Positions 33,744 to 42,809 of a stretch of DNA of 64,000 bases are shown here, piece by piece. Location: the NCBI RefSeq assembly GCF_001544835.2, contig NZ_FCNX02000012.1, positions 184,944 through 248,943 of the forward strand, written 5' to 3'. Position 1 is the stretch's first letter. Each line of letters starts with the position of its first letter. The notes under the pieces are model-generated. The model had not been told where the DNA came from. It was given only the letters and a program-made list of their open reading frames with translations, and made no database searches. Position numbers and translations under genes: made by a program. The stretch is from Caballeronia fortuita (GTDB lineage: Bacteria > Pseudomonadota > Gammaproteobacteria > Burkholderiales > Burkholderiaceae).

Positions 33744-34696
33744 CTAGGCCGCTACAAAGAGGCTGAGCTGTGCCCGGTCGTGGCCCAACAGTGCTCGATG
33801 CTCATCGTCGTCCATTGCATTCTCAATGAGATGCGCATCGAGCTCAGCCGGCGTCAAGTTCAGACGCTGAGCGAGTCGCGCGAAGTACTGCCCGCGTTTG
33901 GCCATGTCCCACAGCGCTGGGCCATGCCGGTCGGCAGCTTCACAATGCCCTCGTTCAGCCAGAAGTGCGCCGAGTCGATCGCGTCCCGATGCTGCGTGTC
34001 CAGCATGAAAGCGGTGTCGTAGGTGCAGGTGACGAACAGGCACGCCGCTTCCGCATCCACCTCGAACTGCGAAGCTTCCTCGAAATAGACTGTCTGCTCA
34101 CCGCCGGTCGTCCTCGCATATCGCCCGGGCCGATCCGGATGCCGGTAGGAATTCCACTGTTCAGCATCGAACGAGCGCAATCCCGTTGAAGGCGCCTCCT
34201 TGTCGTACCGACCGACTGGATACCAGCCGTGCAACACGATTTCGGTCTTCGGCAAGCCGTCGAGCTTCGGAACCGGATACCGACGCCCAAGCACGTTTAC
34301 GTCGTGCCAAACCGCAAGCGCGGGAAACGCATGTGGCGCGTAGTGATGCATCGACAGGAAAAAGTCGATGGCCACCAACTGCTGCGGCGTCACGAACTCG
34401 AACTGCGGCTCGCACAGCAGCCGGTTCTCTTCCGTATCCGGAATTGATCCGGTCGCCAGTGCGGCCGACTGTGCTTCTGCGCGGTCCCGCTCGGCCGCGT
34501 CGATACTGCAGAGCTTTTTCAGGAGGTCGACACGCGTTAGGTAGCTGTACGTGTCCGCCTGGATGCGCGTGTAGCCCGCATCGCTCAGCGACCGCCCAAC
34601 CAACTCCCGGCGCGACATATCCCACTGGATCGCGAGCAGATAGTTGCGGAAGTCGTTCAGCGGTCGAAGATGACCGTATTGCTCATCCTCGATCAT
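33744..34696 (-). pseudogene. Unknown protein gene with a frameshift near its 3' end
   Basis: From the ATG at 34696 the frame gives a well-formed protein (MIEDEQYGHLRPLNDFRNYL, then DFFLSMHHYAPHAFPALAVW and ASQFEVDAEAACLFVTCTYD) up to about LPTGMAQ. It then degenerates and stops at 33860. The other frame, from about 33920 down, continues sensibly: LWDMAKRGQYFARLAQRLNL, then TPAELDAHLIENAMDDDEHR, ending at 33744, just before a strong terminator. A 1- or 2-base indel at about 33915-33925 explains this. No family is recognised. Confidence 0.7.
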
Positions 34697-35220
34697 GGCC
34701 TCAAGCGACTTGTCACGATCACCGGAGACACAACAGAAAACGCATCCGAAACTTATATAACAAGAATAAACTGGACAGGATGTGAGTGAGCGCGTCAGAT
34801 CGCTGCCGCACAGGGAGGCGGCGCCTACCACCACCGTAGTGAGATCGGCAGGCAGCATGAAGACCGAGTGTCTACCCGGTGAAATGTCAGTAACAACAAT
34901 ACCGAAGGAAGGTATCGATCGGTGGCGTCCACAATTCTCGGATTGCTTTGGTACGCCACGCGCTAAGGTCGCAGACTGAATTTCGCTGGTCAACGGTGGA
35001 TGCAACCGGTCGATGCATCATTTGCAACACTCCGCTGCTCACCCAGATTCTAGGCGTTGCATTGACCGGTTGAATTCACCACCTACTACAGCCGTTCGGC
35101 ACCGGCCGGGCCAGACGTCACTGTTGAAACAAAAGGTCGTCGCTCCGAGCCGATAGCCCTGTTAGACCAGCGTCCGAGGTACCGTGAGCCTGAGCTTGTC
35201 GCGAATGCGTCTGAGCGGTT
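34697..35220. other. 524-bp stretch with no convincing gene
   Basis: The minus-strand frame of the neighbouring gene stays open here to 35005, but the sequence is low quality with no motif. No promoter or hairpin stands out. The stretch separates two minus-strand genes and must hold the promoter of the frameshifted gene. Confidence 0.4.
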
Positions 35221-36840
35221 TCAATCTGCAGCGACACAATCGAAGCTCGCCGCTGAATTCACGTCGCCCGTTCCTTTGTACTTGCTCACCTTCGGCCACG
35301 CGCAAAGCGGCATTGTTCGTTCCACTGGGCCGGTGGGCTGGCTATTGACGTATTTGGTCGCGGTAATTTGCGTCGGCGCGCGTCCGTTCTCAACCCATTG
35401 CTCCATGGCCGCAAGCAGATCTTGCGTAGGGTCATTCGGATGCTCCGGAAAGCCGACTTGGAAGTTGCCAAAGACATTTGGTCCGACACCCCCCCCGCAG
35501 TGGCCCATGCCCGGTGCATTGAAGAGCCTGACGAATTTATCCGATTGCCCCGGCATTGTCTTCTCGACGGTGTTCAGATAGTTCAACGTTTCACCTGGCG
35601 CGGCGATCGGATCAGCCAGGCCTTGGAACATCATCATCTTGCCGCCTCGGGCGTTGAAGGCGGTGAGATCTCCGCTAGTTGCATCTACAGCGAAGTTGAG
35701 CGTATTGCGCATAACGTCCACGTCGCGCCCAAAGTCGAAGCTTCGCCAATTCCAGTTCAAACCCCAAATCCACTGAAAAGGGAAGTTGCCGCCTCCCGAT
35801 ACGGCCGTGGCCGACGGGACCTCAGCCGGGAAGCTGAGTTCAGTGCCTCGGAGGAAACCAGGATAGAGGTGTTCGCCGGTGACCGAATGAGTAGGCCCCG
35901 CGTAAATTTTTCGCAATGCGCCGACCTGACCCGCTGACAGGCAGTCCGGGCCGTCACCCGCGGCACATTGCAAAACAGAAGGGTCGACCGCGCACTTATC
36001 AGGCCGTCCGATCACCCCATCCCTGAGGCCGTCGAGCGCGTCGCATGAGTCCATCACCTTGTCGGCCCAGAGCTTACGCTTGGCAGCAGTCAGATAGGTC
36101 GTCATATCGTGTTGGGTTGCCACGTAGGCCCAAAGACCCGCAACGTGGGCGGGCACGCGATTGTGGCCCATTGCGCCTACGACAATCCCGTCGTAATCCT
36201 GCGGAAACTTAAGCGCCTCCTGTACGCCCTGCGCGCCACCGGTTGAACACCCGTAGAAGTAGGAACGTGTCGGGTCGGTCGAATAGAACTGCTTCAGCAT
36301 GGCCTTTGACATCGTGGTCATGAGGTGCGTCGATCGGTATCCGTAGTCGACGATTCTTTCCATTTTGCCAACCACAGCGCTGACGCCATCGGGGGAAGTT
36401 CCCATATCGGTGTTCGCGACCGCGAAGCCGCGCCGCAACCCGATCGCCATGGCGTCGTACTGGATAACGCCTCCGGCTCCGCCGTTACCTGTCCCGAGAA
36501 ACTTGCCGTTCCAATCGGTGGGCATCCACAGCTCAACTTTGATGTCGGACTCCGCCGTCGGCTTTATCGTAGCGGCCAGTCGGCAAAACGCTGGTAGTCC
36601 TGCCACCGTTTTGCCAGCCGGAGTTGTGTAGTCGCCTGCTGGGATAGCTTCCGCCGCAGTGAACGTCGTATCGGCAATGCTTGTTCCGGGAAGCGAAGAG
36701 CAGCTAGCCCTCATCGATGGCACTGGCGGCGCCTCGTCCGACCCTCCTCCGCATGCGCCAATCGAAGCCGCTACAGAGGTCGCAACGACCAGCTTGACGG
36801 TAAGAAACGGTAAATCCGCCCACTCTCTTTTCTTTTGCAA
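35221..36840 (-). CDS. Tannase/feruloyl-esterase family lipoprotein
   Basis: The TTG at 36840 is chosen: AGGAGA lies 7 bases upstream, and it yields a basic start, a hydrophobic stretch (LTVKLVVATSVAASIG) and the lipobox SIGACGGG. The mature enzyme of about 500 residues shows the tannase-family CS-D-HC arrangement: nucleophile in YGCSTGGAQG (about residue 197), Asp in ADPIAAPGETL (about 410) and His in GMGHCGGGVG (about 445). The Cys next to Ser and the one after His form the family disulfide. It would hydrolyse aromatic acid esters in the periplasm. Substrate unknown; it lies near the aromatic acid operons. Confidence 0.92.
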   Translation of the reverse strand: MQKKREWADLPFLTVKLVVATSVAASIGACGGGSDEAPPVPSMRASCSSLPGTSIADTTFTAAEAIPAGDYTTPAGKTVAGLPAFCRLAATIKPTAESDIKVELWMPTDWNGKFLGTGNGGAGGVIQYDAMAIGLRRGFAVANTDMGTSPDGVSAVVGKMERIVDYGYRSTHLMTTMSKAMLKQFYSTDPTRSYFYGCSTGGAQGVQEALKFPQDYDGIVVGAMGHNRVPAHVAGLWAYVATQHDMTTYLTAAKRKLWADKVMDSCDALDGLRDGVIGRPDKCAVDPSVLQCAAGDGPDCLSAGQVGALRKIYAGPTHSVTGEHLYPGFLRGTELSFPAEVPSATAVSGGGNFPFQWIWGLNWNWRSFDFGRDVDVMRNTLNFAVDATSGDLTAFNARGGKMMMFQGLADPIAAPGETLNYLNTVEKTMPGQSDKFVRLFNAPGMGHCGGGVGPNVFGNFQVGFPEHPNDPTQDLLAAMEQWVENGRAPTQITATKYVNSQPTGPVERTMPLCAWPKVSKYKGTGDVNSAASFDCVAAD

Positions 36841-37419
36841 TTCAAGTCTCCTCTTTCGCTTGTAGACGCATGGCGGCAAAACGTCACCGTGATTAGGTTT
36901 GCGGTGCCCTCTCAAGCGGTACCCGCGCACTGTCATCGGTGGTGGTAAGGAGCAAAGACCAACGGCCCAGATCATTAAGCGTAGGATAACGAACTGCAAT
37001 TCTCATGGACCCTTACCGAGGTTGCCCCACGTGCTGAGTCTAAGATATGCGCGGCACATATCGCAAATTTGCTTTTAATATCGCCATCATCCGCCAGGCT
37101 GATTCGCACTGCGTCGAACTCACTCTCTGCCGCACCTGCAACAGTGTATGGAAAGCAGCTCGCCGACATCCGACTGAGCTTTGCGGTGCGGCCGACGGAT
37201 CGTCGACGTATTGCCCAACATGAACGCTTCGATTCAGCAAATGGACATCGACGTATACGTCGTTTTCAACCCTGAGGTTGGTCAACTGCACCGCGCCTCT
37301 TTGACCACGTTGCTCGGCGGCTACTCTCGATTGAAGTGCAAGGAGCGCGACTGACCGCAACCGGCATAGCCTGCCTACCGGCCCATTATTCGACGGTCAC
37401 GCTGTATCCGAAGCAGTGT
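36841..37419. other. 579-bp intergenic region, no convincing gene
   Basis: It lies between two minus-strand genes. A 44-codon plus-strand frame at about 37220-37354 (starting MNASIQQMDID) and a longer minus-strand frame (37040-37360) lack ribosome binding sites and motifs. The part near 36841-36900 should contain the promoter of the tannase-family gene. Confidence 0.4.
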
Positions 37420-37716
37420 CTATTGGCTAGCGGCCCCAGCGACACCGGCCTTCTTCTGGGCGCTCTGAAGATCCTGCGGATAATGAGGATCGTTGCCCTT
37501 CGCCGGGTTGTATCCCGCGTCTTCGAGTTTCTTCAGCTCTGCGTTTTTCTTGGCACGAGCCTGTTGTCTCGCTTCCTTCCGCTGTGCCTTGGTGCTATGA
37601 GACGCCTGCGCGCTCTGCGCCCCCGCTGGGCCTTCATTTTGAGCGTGCGACACGCTAACGAGCGACACACCTAGTGCGACACAAAATATAGCTTTCGCGA
37701 TGGTATTGATATTCAA
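37420..37716 (-). CDS. DUF4148 secreted protein, 98 aa
   Basis: A small periplasmic protein of the Burkholderiales DUF4148 type. It has a signal peptide (MNINTIAKAIFCVALGVSLV, then SVSHAQ with cleavage after SHA), a basic helical middle (KAQRKEARQQARAKKNAELK) and the family end LEDAGYNPAKGNDPHYPQDL followed by QSAQKKAG. Function is unknown; family members are very common in this group of bacteria, which supports the taxonomic reading. Confidence 0.88.
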   Translation of the reverse strand: MNINTIAKAIFCVALGVSLVSVSHAQNEGPAGAQSAQASHSTKAQRKEARQQARAKKNAELKKLEDAGYNPAKGNDPHYPQDLQSAQKKAGVAGAASQ

Positions 37717-37740
37717 TTTTCGGCACTCCTACGGTCGAGT

Positions 37741-37764
37741 AAGGACATAAGGACATAAGGACAA
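37741..37764 (+). repeat. Tandem 8-bp repeat, three copies
   Basis: AAGGACAT, AAGGACAT and AAGGACAA in a row, just upstream (on the minus strand) of the DUF4148 gene. The repeat could change length by slippage and affect the promoter of that gene. Confidence 0.8.
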
Positions 37765-37804
37765 TCCATCTTGGCACGTCATCAGCGGGCAATTGCAGGC
37801 TCGC

Positions 37805-38584
37805 TCAGTTCGCGACGAGCGCCAGTACTCGCAGCGGACTCCCTGATCCGCCTTGAATTTTCAACGGCGCTGAGACGATCACAGTGCCCGTAGCCGGCAA
37901 TTGATCGAGATTTTTTAGACACTGCAAGCCGTACCGATTAGAACCGTGCATCAGAGTGTGACACGGATAAGGCGTAGGCCATGCGTACGACTGACCAGCA
38001 TCAGTGTTGATGGTCTCGACGCCGAAGCCGCGCACCTTCCGCTCGTGTATGAGCCATTCAACCGCCTCCTGCGTCGGGCCGGGGGTGTGCGCCCCATCCT
38101 CACGCATATTAAGAAACGCAACCGGATCGGTGCGTCTGGACCAGTCAGAGCGCAGTAGCACCCAGGCGCCAGCCGGGATGCGCCCGTGCTTTGCTTCCCA
38201 CCCTTCAAGGAAGCCGACGCTCAGAAGCCAGTCGTCATTGGCCGCCACCTCGGCGCTCGCGTCGACCACGACCGCCGGAGCAATGAAGTTTTGAACGTCT
38301 ATGGTATCGACGGTGTTCTGCTCGTGGTCCTTGCCCGTCACCCAATGTACGGGAGCGTCGAAGTGCGTGCCGGTGTGTTCGCCGCACGAGAAATTGTTCC
38401 AGTACCAGCCCGGGCCCTGCTCATCGTACTGACTGATCCTTTCCATCTTGAACGCCCAAACCTGACCGAACTGCGGCGGCAACTGCAATGCGGGGAAATC
38501 CGGTGACAGGGTTTGCGTCAGATCGACCACGCGGACACGGCCGCTCGCGAGATCGACGGTAAGATGCTCAAGACTATTGCTCAT
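37805..38584 (-). CDS. Cyclase-family (kynurenine formamidase-like) metal-dependent hydrolase
   Basis: The ATG at 38584 has GGAG 8 bases upstream; a longer start at 38623 is less likely. The 259-residue protein has the cyclase-family metal motif HTGTHFDAPVHW (about residues 71-82), VVVDASAEV and GFGVETINTDAG, then HTLMHGSNRYGLQCLKNLDQ near the end. Relatives include kynurenine formamidase and isatin hydrolase, which open amide or lactam bonds with Zn or Mn. It diverges from marR and may act on the same aromatic or N-heterocyclic pathway as operon A. Confidence 0.87.
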   Translation of the reverse strand: MSNSLEHLTVDLASGRVRVVDLTQTLSPDFPALQLPPQFGQVWAFKMERISQYDEQGPGWYWNNFSCGEHTGTHFDAPVHWVTGKDHEQNTVDTIDVQNFIAPAVVVDASAEVAANDDWLLSVGFLEGWEAKHGRIPAGAWVLLRSDWSRRTDPVAFLNMREDGAHTPGPTQEAVEWLIHERKVRGFGVETINTDAGQSYAWPTPYPCHTLMHGSNRYGLQCLKNLDQLPATGTVIVSAPLKIQGGSGSPLRVLALVAN

Positions 38585-38706
38585 GCTGGGCTCCGTTTTA
38601 TGCTCAATCGACTGTGAATGCACTGGGTTGCGCCCGCAGTGCGCGTTGCTATCTATCGTGTCGTCCGATTTCGCCTACCTGCCGCGTTGTCTTTGGCGGG
38701 AAAACC

Positions 38707-38722
38707 ATTCAAAATCATGTTT
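38707..38722. promoter_or_regulatory. Candidate MarR operator between the cyclase gene and marR
   Basis: CAT-TCAAAATC-ATG (38706-38719) has short inverted arms and runs into TTCAAAATCATGTTT (38708-38722). The same core, TTCAAAATCATAGTTT, lies at 50625-50640 upstream of operon A. It sits about 95-110 bp before the marR ATG in the divergent region. Confidence 0.5.
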
Positions 38723-38816
38723 AGCCTGTCTTTGGTGCCTCGACACTTGCGGCCCCGGCGGCACAAACGCTTCTTACGCAACGGCGCGTCCCTCTACGAC
38801 TGCAGACCATCCAAGC

Positions 38817-39266
38817 ATGAGCAATTCACCTTTCAGCGGCTTCGTCGATGACTACACGCCCGCGCTGCTCGCACAAGTCAGCCAGCTCATCTCTGGCGAA
38901 TTCCATGCGATCGTGCAAGCCGCCGGCTTTGAGGTTTCTGACTGGCGCGTGTTGTCGACGCTCTCGGAAGGCAAGACGATCAGCATCGGTCAGCTGGCTC
39001 AAATGACCGTCACGAAGCAGCCCACCGTGACACGGTTGCTGGACCGCATGGAAGCGCAAGGCTATGTCAAGCGGGTCCCGCACGATACCGACCGACGTGT
39101 CACACTGGTACGCATCACGCCGCGAGGCCAGAAGCTCGTCTCCGCGCTCATTAAGCAGGCGAAAGCTCATGAGGAGCGGGTGCTGGCGCCGCTGGGAAAA
39201 GCCAAGGCCGATGAACTCAAGGCCACTTTGCGTCTACTTCTCGATCTCCACCGCCCGCCCGCGTAA
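38817..39266 (+). CDS. MarR-family transcriptional regulator
   Basis: A 149-residue winged-helix protein: GFEVSDWRVLSTLSEGKTIS, the recognition helix VTKQPTVTRLLDRMEAQGY, and the wing RVPHDTDRRVTLVRITPRG. The frame is open from 38577, but the domain begins at the ATG at 38817. MarR proteins of this type usually repress an adjacent aromatic degradation operon and are released by the substrate or its CoA thioester. It is convergent with operon A and divergent from the cyclase gene. Confidence 0.92.
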   Translation: MSNSPFSGFVDDYTPALLAQVSQLISGEFHAIVQAAGFEVSDWRVLSTLSEGKTISIGQLAQMTVTKQPTVTRLLDRMEAQGYVKRVPHDTDRRVTLVRITPRGQKLVSALIKQAKAHEERVLAPLGKAKADELKATLRLLLDLHRPPA

Positions 39267-39304
39267 AGCGTTCCCCGGCCGGTTCGTTCAGCGGGTAGCC
39301 TTGG

Positions 39305-39976
39305 CTATCCTCGGTTAAGCGCCTTAGGCCGAGCCATCTTGAACTTCGCCGCCTCTTCAATTTCAAAGTAGTCCGCGGGACCGCCGCCGCGCATGACCGG
39401 GCGCGCGGCCGCCGTTGCATACGCGTTGTCACTCAACAATCCACGCGCGATGTGCACGCCAACGACCTCCCCGACCACCATCCATGTATCGATTGCGCTG
39501 CCATTCGCGCGCCGCAACTGGATCACGTCAGACACCCTGCACTCGAACGAAACGGGGCTTTGCGCCACGCGGGGGACGGAGACGGCGCGTGAAGAAGCCG
39601 CATCCACGCCGGCGATTGCAAACTCGTCGACGTCGGCCGGCACCTCCGCGCTCGTCAAATTCATGCGCTCGCATAGGTCCCGGGTTACCAGATTCCAAAC
39701 AAACTCTCCCGTTTCACGCGCGTTCCGTACCGTGTCCTTAAAGCCGACGCTCGAGAAAGCAAGGACGGGCGGCGAATAGTTGAAGATGTTGAAGAAGCTG
39801 TAAGGCGCGAGATTGAGGCGGCCATCTGCGGCGCGCGTGGAGATCCAGCCAATTGGGCGCGGTCCGACGATCGCACCGAGCGGATCGTGGGCGAGACCGT
39901 GCCCGCGTGCGGGCTCGTAAAAATGGATGTCGTCGTCTGCGACGCCCTGCGACGCAACGAGCTGCGGCGCTTCCAT
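39305..39976 (-). CDS. Flavin reductase-like / flavoprotein (FMN-binding split barrel)
   Basis: A 223-residue protein from the ATG at 39976 (GGAAGG upstream, one base after the preceding stop). Typical features are DPLGAIVGPRPIGWISTRAA, then NLAPYSFFNIFNYSPPVLAF, VRNARETGEFVWNL and SPVSFECRVSDVIQL. This family binds FMN and includes reductases that supply reduced flavin to monooxygenases. It may serve the FAD/FMN hydroxylase of the same operon. Last gene of operon A. Confidence 0.87.
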   Translation of the reverse strand: MEAPQLVASQGVADDDIHFYEPARGHGLAHDPLGAIVGPRPIGWISTRAADGRLNLAPYSFFNIFNYSPPVLAFSSVGFKDTVRNARETGEFVWNLVTRDLCERMNLTSAEVPADVDEFAIAGVDAASSRAVSVPRVAQSPVSFECRVSDVIQLRRANGSAIDTWMVVGEVVGVHIARGLLSDNAYATAAARPVMRGGGPADYFEIEEAAKFKMARPKALNRG

Positions 39977-39977
39977 C

Positions 39978-40736
39978 TCAGTACCTTCCGGAGAGAAGTT
40001 CGCCGCAACCCGCCACCTCGGTGCACAGGTCAAGACGCCGCAGCATCTGCCACGTCGTCGCCACCGCTGCCGAGACAGTGGGAATGCCTGACTCGTCCTG
40101 CACACGCTGGATAGAAGGCAACGATTGCATTTGCACGCAGGCCGACAGCACGAGGGCATCGGTGTTCGCGCTATTCAGACGCTTGTAGATTTCGACCAGC
40201 CGCGCCGGGTCTTGCGCGGCCACCTGCAGGTTATCGGGAATCTCCAGCGCGACGTAATCCTGTACTTCGATGCCTTCGCTCTCGATGTACTCCACGACCA
40301 TCTTGGTCAACGGTTTCATATAGGGGCACACCACCGAAACGCGCTTCGCGCCCATTGCGTGCAGTCCATCGACCAATGCGCCCGCGCTCGTCACGACCGG
40401 CGCTGAGCCACCATTTTCTACAGTACGTTCGAAAAGACGCTTCTCAGATACCCGGTGATAGCCCTGCCCCATGCTCATGATCGCCACGAGGCACGCGTAA
40501 CCGAGCACGTCGACGCGCGCATCAGACAACTCGAGCGCGCACCGGTCGCTGTCGCGATCCATGGCTTCAAGTTCCTCCTTGACGACCTTCTTCATTCGCA
40601 TCCGGCTGGAGTGGAACGTGAAGCGCTCGTCGAAGTCGCGCTCGCGCGTACGAAACATCGCCGGAATCTCGGTTTCCATCGTCGTGTTGGACGAGGGCAC
40701 AATCTGCCCGATACGCAGAACACGGGGTTGTGTCAT
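39978..40736 (-). CDS. Maleate cis-trans isomerase
   Basis: A 252-residue Asp/Glu racemase-superfamily protein. It has GQIVPSSNTTMETEIPAM (Asn17 and the TTM motif), the first catalytic cysteine in GYACLVAIMSMG (Cys82) and the second in LSACVQMQSLP (Cys200), all as in maleate isomerase. It converts maleate to fumarate without cofactor. In this operon it follows the gentisate dioxygenase and FAH hydrolase genes, exactly where maleate would be made. Its ATG overlaps the nitrilase stop by 4 bp. Arylmalonate decarboxylase relatives lack one cysteine, so that alternative is weaker. Confidence 0.9.
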   Translation of the reverse strand: MTQPRVLRIGQIVPSSNTTMETEIPAMFRTRERDFDERFTFHSSRMRMKKVVKEELEAMDRDSDRCALELSDARVDVLGYACLVAIMSMGQGYHRVSEKRLFERTVENGGSAPVVTSAGALVDGLHAMGAKRVSVVCPYMKPLTKMVVEYIESEGIEVQDYVALEIPDNLQVAAQDPARLVEIYKRLNSANTDALVLSACVQMQSLPSIQRVQDESGIPTVSAAVATTWQMLRRLDLCTEVAGCGELLSGRY

Positions 40737-41779
40737 GACTTGCTCTCAGTAAGCTCGAAGGAGTTAAGGTCCGCCAGTTCGGCGTCAGCGTCGAGGCGGT
40801 TGAAGGTTTCGACCGTGCCATCAACAAACTGCGCAGGCGCGAGCGGCCGGCGGTTCACGCGCAGATCGAACACGTCAAAGCGGTTGTAGTGGCCAGTAAT
40901 GTCGTGCATCTGGCGCGGTTGGATGCAGCGCGAGAGATCGATGTCGGCGTACACGATCCCTTCTTCGTCGATGAGCGGTTCACCGACCACGCGGCCGTCG
41001 GGGCCGAGAATCCCCGAGAACGCGCTATTGCGGCGCGCGAGGAGCTCGCGCGCTTGCGGATGCGTGGCACTCATCGCGTCGACGATCTCAGGCGACACCG
41101 TCGAACATGAGACCACGGTAAATAGCTTGCCTTCGAAGCAATGCGCGGCGGCTCTCACGCGAATCGCTTCAGCCATGTCATAGTCGGGAGGCGCCACCGG
41201 CAGCGCGATATAGCTCGCTACATGAACGAGTTCTCCTTGTGCGAGCAGGCTGAAACGCGCCAGTGTGTTCGTGTTCTCGCCACAAGCGAGTGAGCCCAGC
41301 GGCCCGACGCTGGTGTCGTGCACGCGCAGTGCGGAGCCATCGCCATTCGCCCATGTGAGCTTTTCGGCCCACGTCGGCACGAGCTTGCGATGCCGGCCCA
41401 AGATTCGCCCGTCGTCGCTGATTGTCAGAAGCGTGTTGTACAGCGTGCCAATGCCTGTTCGGCTACGCTCATTCACGCCGACCACGACATTGATGTGATT
41501 CGCTTTTGCAGCGGCGGCAATGCGGCGGATCTCGGGTCCGGGAATCTCGATCGCCGACTTGCAAAGCTTCTCGAACCACGGACTGCCTTCCACCGGGTTC
41601 ATCACCCAGTTCCAGTAGGGGTAGCCCGCCACGAACACTTCCGGAAAGGCGACAAGCCGCGCGCCGTTGCCCGCTGCTTCACGAATAAGCCTGCATACTT
41701 TGTCGACGGTAGCGTCAGTGTCCAGGAACACCGGGGAGGCCTGCACCGCCGCCGCCTTGAATTGGGGAAGATTGAGCAT
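40733..41779 (-). CDS. Nitrilase (aliphatic/aryl nitrilase branch)
   Basis: A 348-residue carbon-nitrogen hydrolase from the ATG at 41779 (GGAG 6 bases upstream). The catalytic triad is visible: Glu in LVAFPEVFVAGYPYW (about residue 45), Lys in GRHRKLVPTWAEKLTW (about 131) and Cys in LACGENTNTLARF (about 165). The CGEN and HRKLxPT contexts belong to true nitrilases, which turn nitriles into carboxylic acids and ammonia. Its place in an aromatic operon suggests an aryl- or arylacetonitrile substrate; that is inference. Confidence 0.92.
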   Translation of the reverse strand: MLNLPQFKAAAVQASPVFLDTDATVDKVCRLIREAAGNGARLVAFPEVFVAGYPYWNWVMNPVEGSPWFEKLCKSAIEIPGPEIRRIAAAAKANHINVVVGVNERSRTGIGTLYNTLLTISDDGRILGRHRKLVPTWAEKLTWANGDGSALRVHDTSVGPLGSLACGENTNTLARFSLLAQGELVHVASYIALPVAPPDYDMAEAIRVRAAAHCFEGKLFTVVSCSTVSPEIVDAMSATHPQARELLARRNSAFSGILGPDGRVVGEPLIDEEGIVYADIDLSRCIQPRQMHDITGHYNRFDVFDLRVNRRPLAPAQFVDGTVETFNRLDADAELADLNSFELTESKS

Positions 41780-41825
41780 AGAGCGTCTCCGATGGTTCGG
41801 TAGGGTTAAGCGGATCTCGCGGGCG

Positions 41826-42737
41826 TCAAACGGCCACCACCGGATGACGCAGCTCACCAATGCCTTCCACCTGCCCATGCACGATGTCACCGGGCCAGAG
41901 CCATTCCTGCGGCGAACGGCCCGCCCCCACGCCGTCCGGCGTGCCCGTAGCGATGATGTCGCCCGGCTCCAACGTGATGGCCTTACTGATGTCCGCGATG
42001 AGCGTCGGCACCTTGAAGAGCATGTGGCGCGTATTGGAGCTTTGCTTGGTCACGCCGTTGACGGTCAAGCTCAAGTTGAGCGTATGCGGGTCGGGAATCT
42101 CGTCTGCGGTGACGATGCATGGCCCGAACGGTGCATACGTGTCCTGCCCTTTCGAATAGATCCACTGGCCGGCACGGCGACAATCGCGTGCGCTCATATC
42201 GATCATCACGCTGTAGCCGAACACGTAGCTGAGCGCATCGGACTCGCTGACACGCTTGGCGCGCGTGCCCATGATGACCGCAAGTTCAATCTCCCAATCG
42301 AGTTGCTGCGTGACTTCCTTATTGTGCTCGATGGCGTCGCCCGGACCGATCACCGAGGTCGGCGGCTTTGAGAAAATGACGGGTTCCTTCGGCAAATCCT
42401 TCGACGTATCGAGGGTGCGGCTCGACTCCGCAACGTGCTCAACGTAGTTCAGGCCGATCCCGAAAATGTTCTTGCGCGGCCGAGGAATGGGCGCAAGCAG
42501 CTTGACATTGCTCACCGGCATCGAGGCGCCGAACGGCCATTTGCCGCGCTGTTCGTTGAGCAACGCGCTCGTCTGCCGTACTGCCTGCGGGCCGAGGTCA
42601 ATGAATTCGAGCATGCTCGCCGGCAAAGGAAAGCCCGTGGCGGCGCCGAGGCGCTCGAGGTCGACGACAGCATCATCGACGATCGCGCCGAGACGCGCGG
42701 CAGCATTCACATCGGATCGATAGGTGACAAGACGCAT
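41826..42737 (-). CDS. Fumarylacetoacetate hydrolase-family protein, probable maleylpyruvate hydrolase
   Basis: A 303-residue FAH-fold protein: KNIFGIGLNYVEHVAES, FSKPPTSVIGPGDAIEH, then the metal-binding LDWEIELAVIMG and GYSVMIDMSARD. DIIATGTPDGVGAGRSPQEW lies near the C-terminus. The family cleaves beta-diketo acids using Mg or Mn. With gentisate dioxygenase on one side and maleate isomerase on the other, cleavage of maleylpyruvate to maleate and pyruvate is the likely reaction. No glutathione- or mycothiol-type maleylpyruvate isomerase is nearby. Confidence 0.9.
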   Translation of the reverse strand: MRLVTYRSDVNAAARLGAIVDDAVVDLERLGAATGFPLPASMLEFIDLGPQAVRQTSALLNEQRGKWPFGASMPVSNVKLLAPIPRPRKNIFGIGLNYVEHVAESSRTLDTSKDLPKEPVIFSKPPTSVIGPGDAIEHNKEVTQQLDWEIELAVIMGTRAKRVSESDALSYVFGYSVMIDMSARDCRRAGQWIYSKGQDTYAPFGPCIVTADEIPDPHTLNLSLTVNGVTKQSSNTRHMLFKVPTLIADISKAITLEPGDIIATGTPDGVGAGRSPQEWLWPGDIVHGQVEGIGELRHPVVAV

Positions 42738-42809
42738 GATAAAACCTCCCTAAAACCCGCCCGACGAATGAGGCGGCTAATATTGAATCGAACTTCGAAT
42801 GCCCGACGT

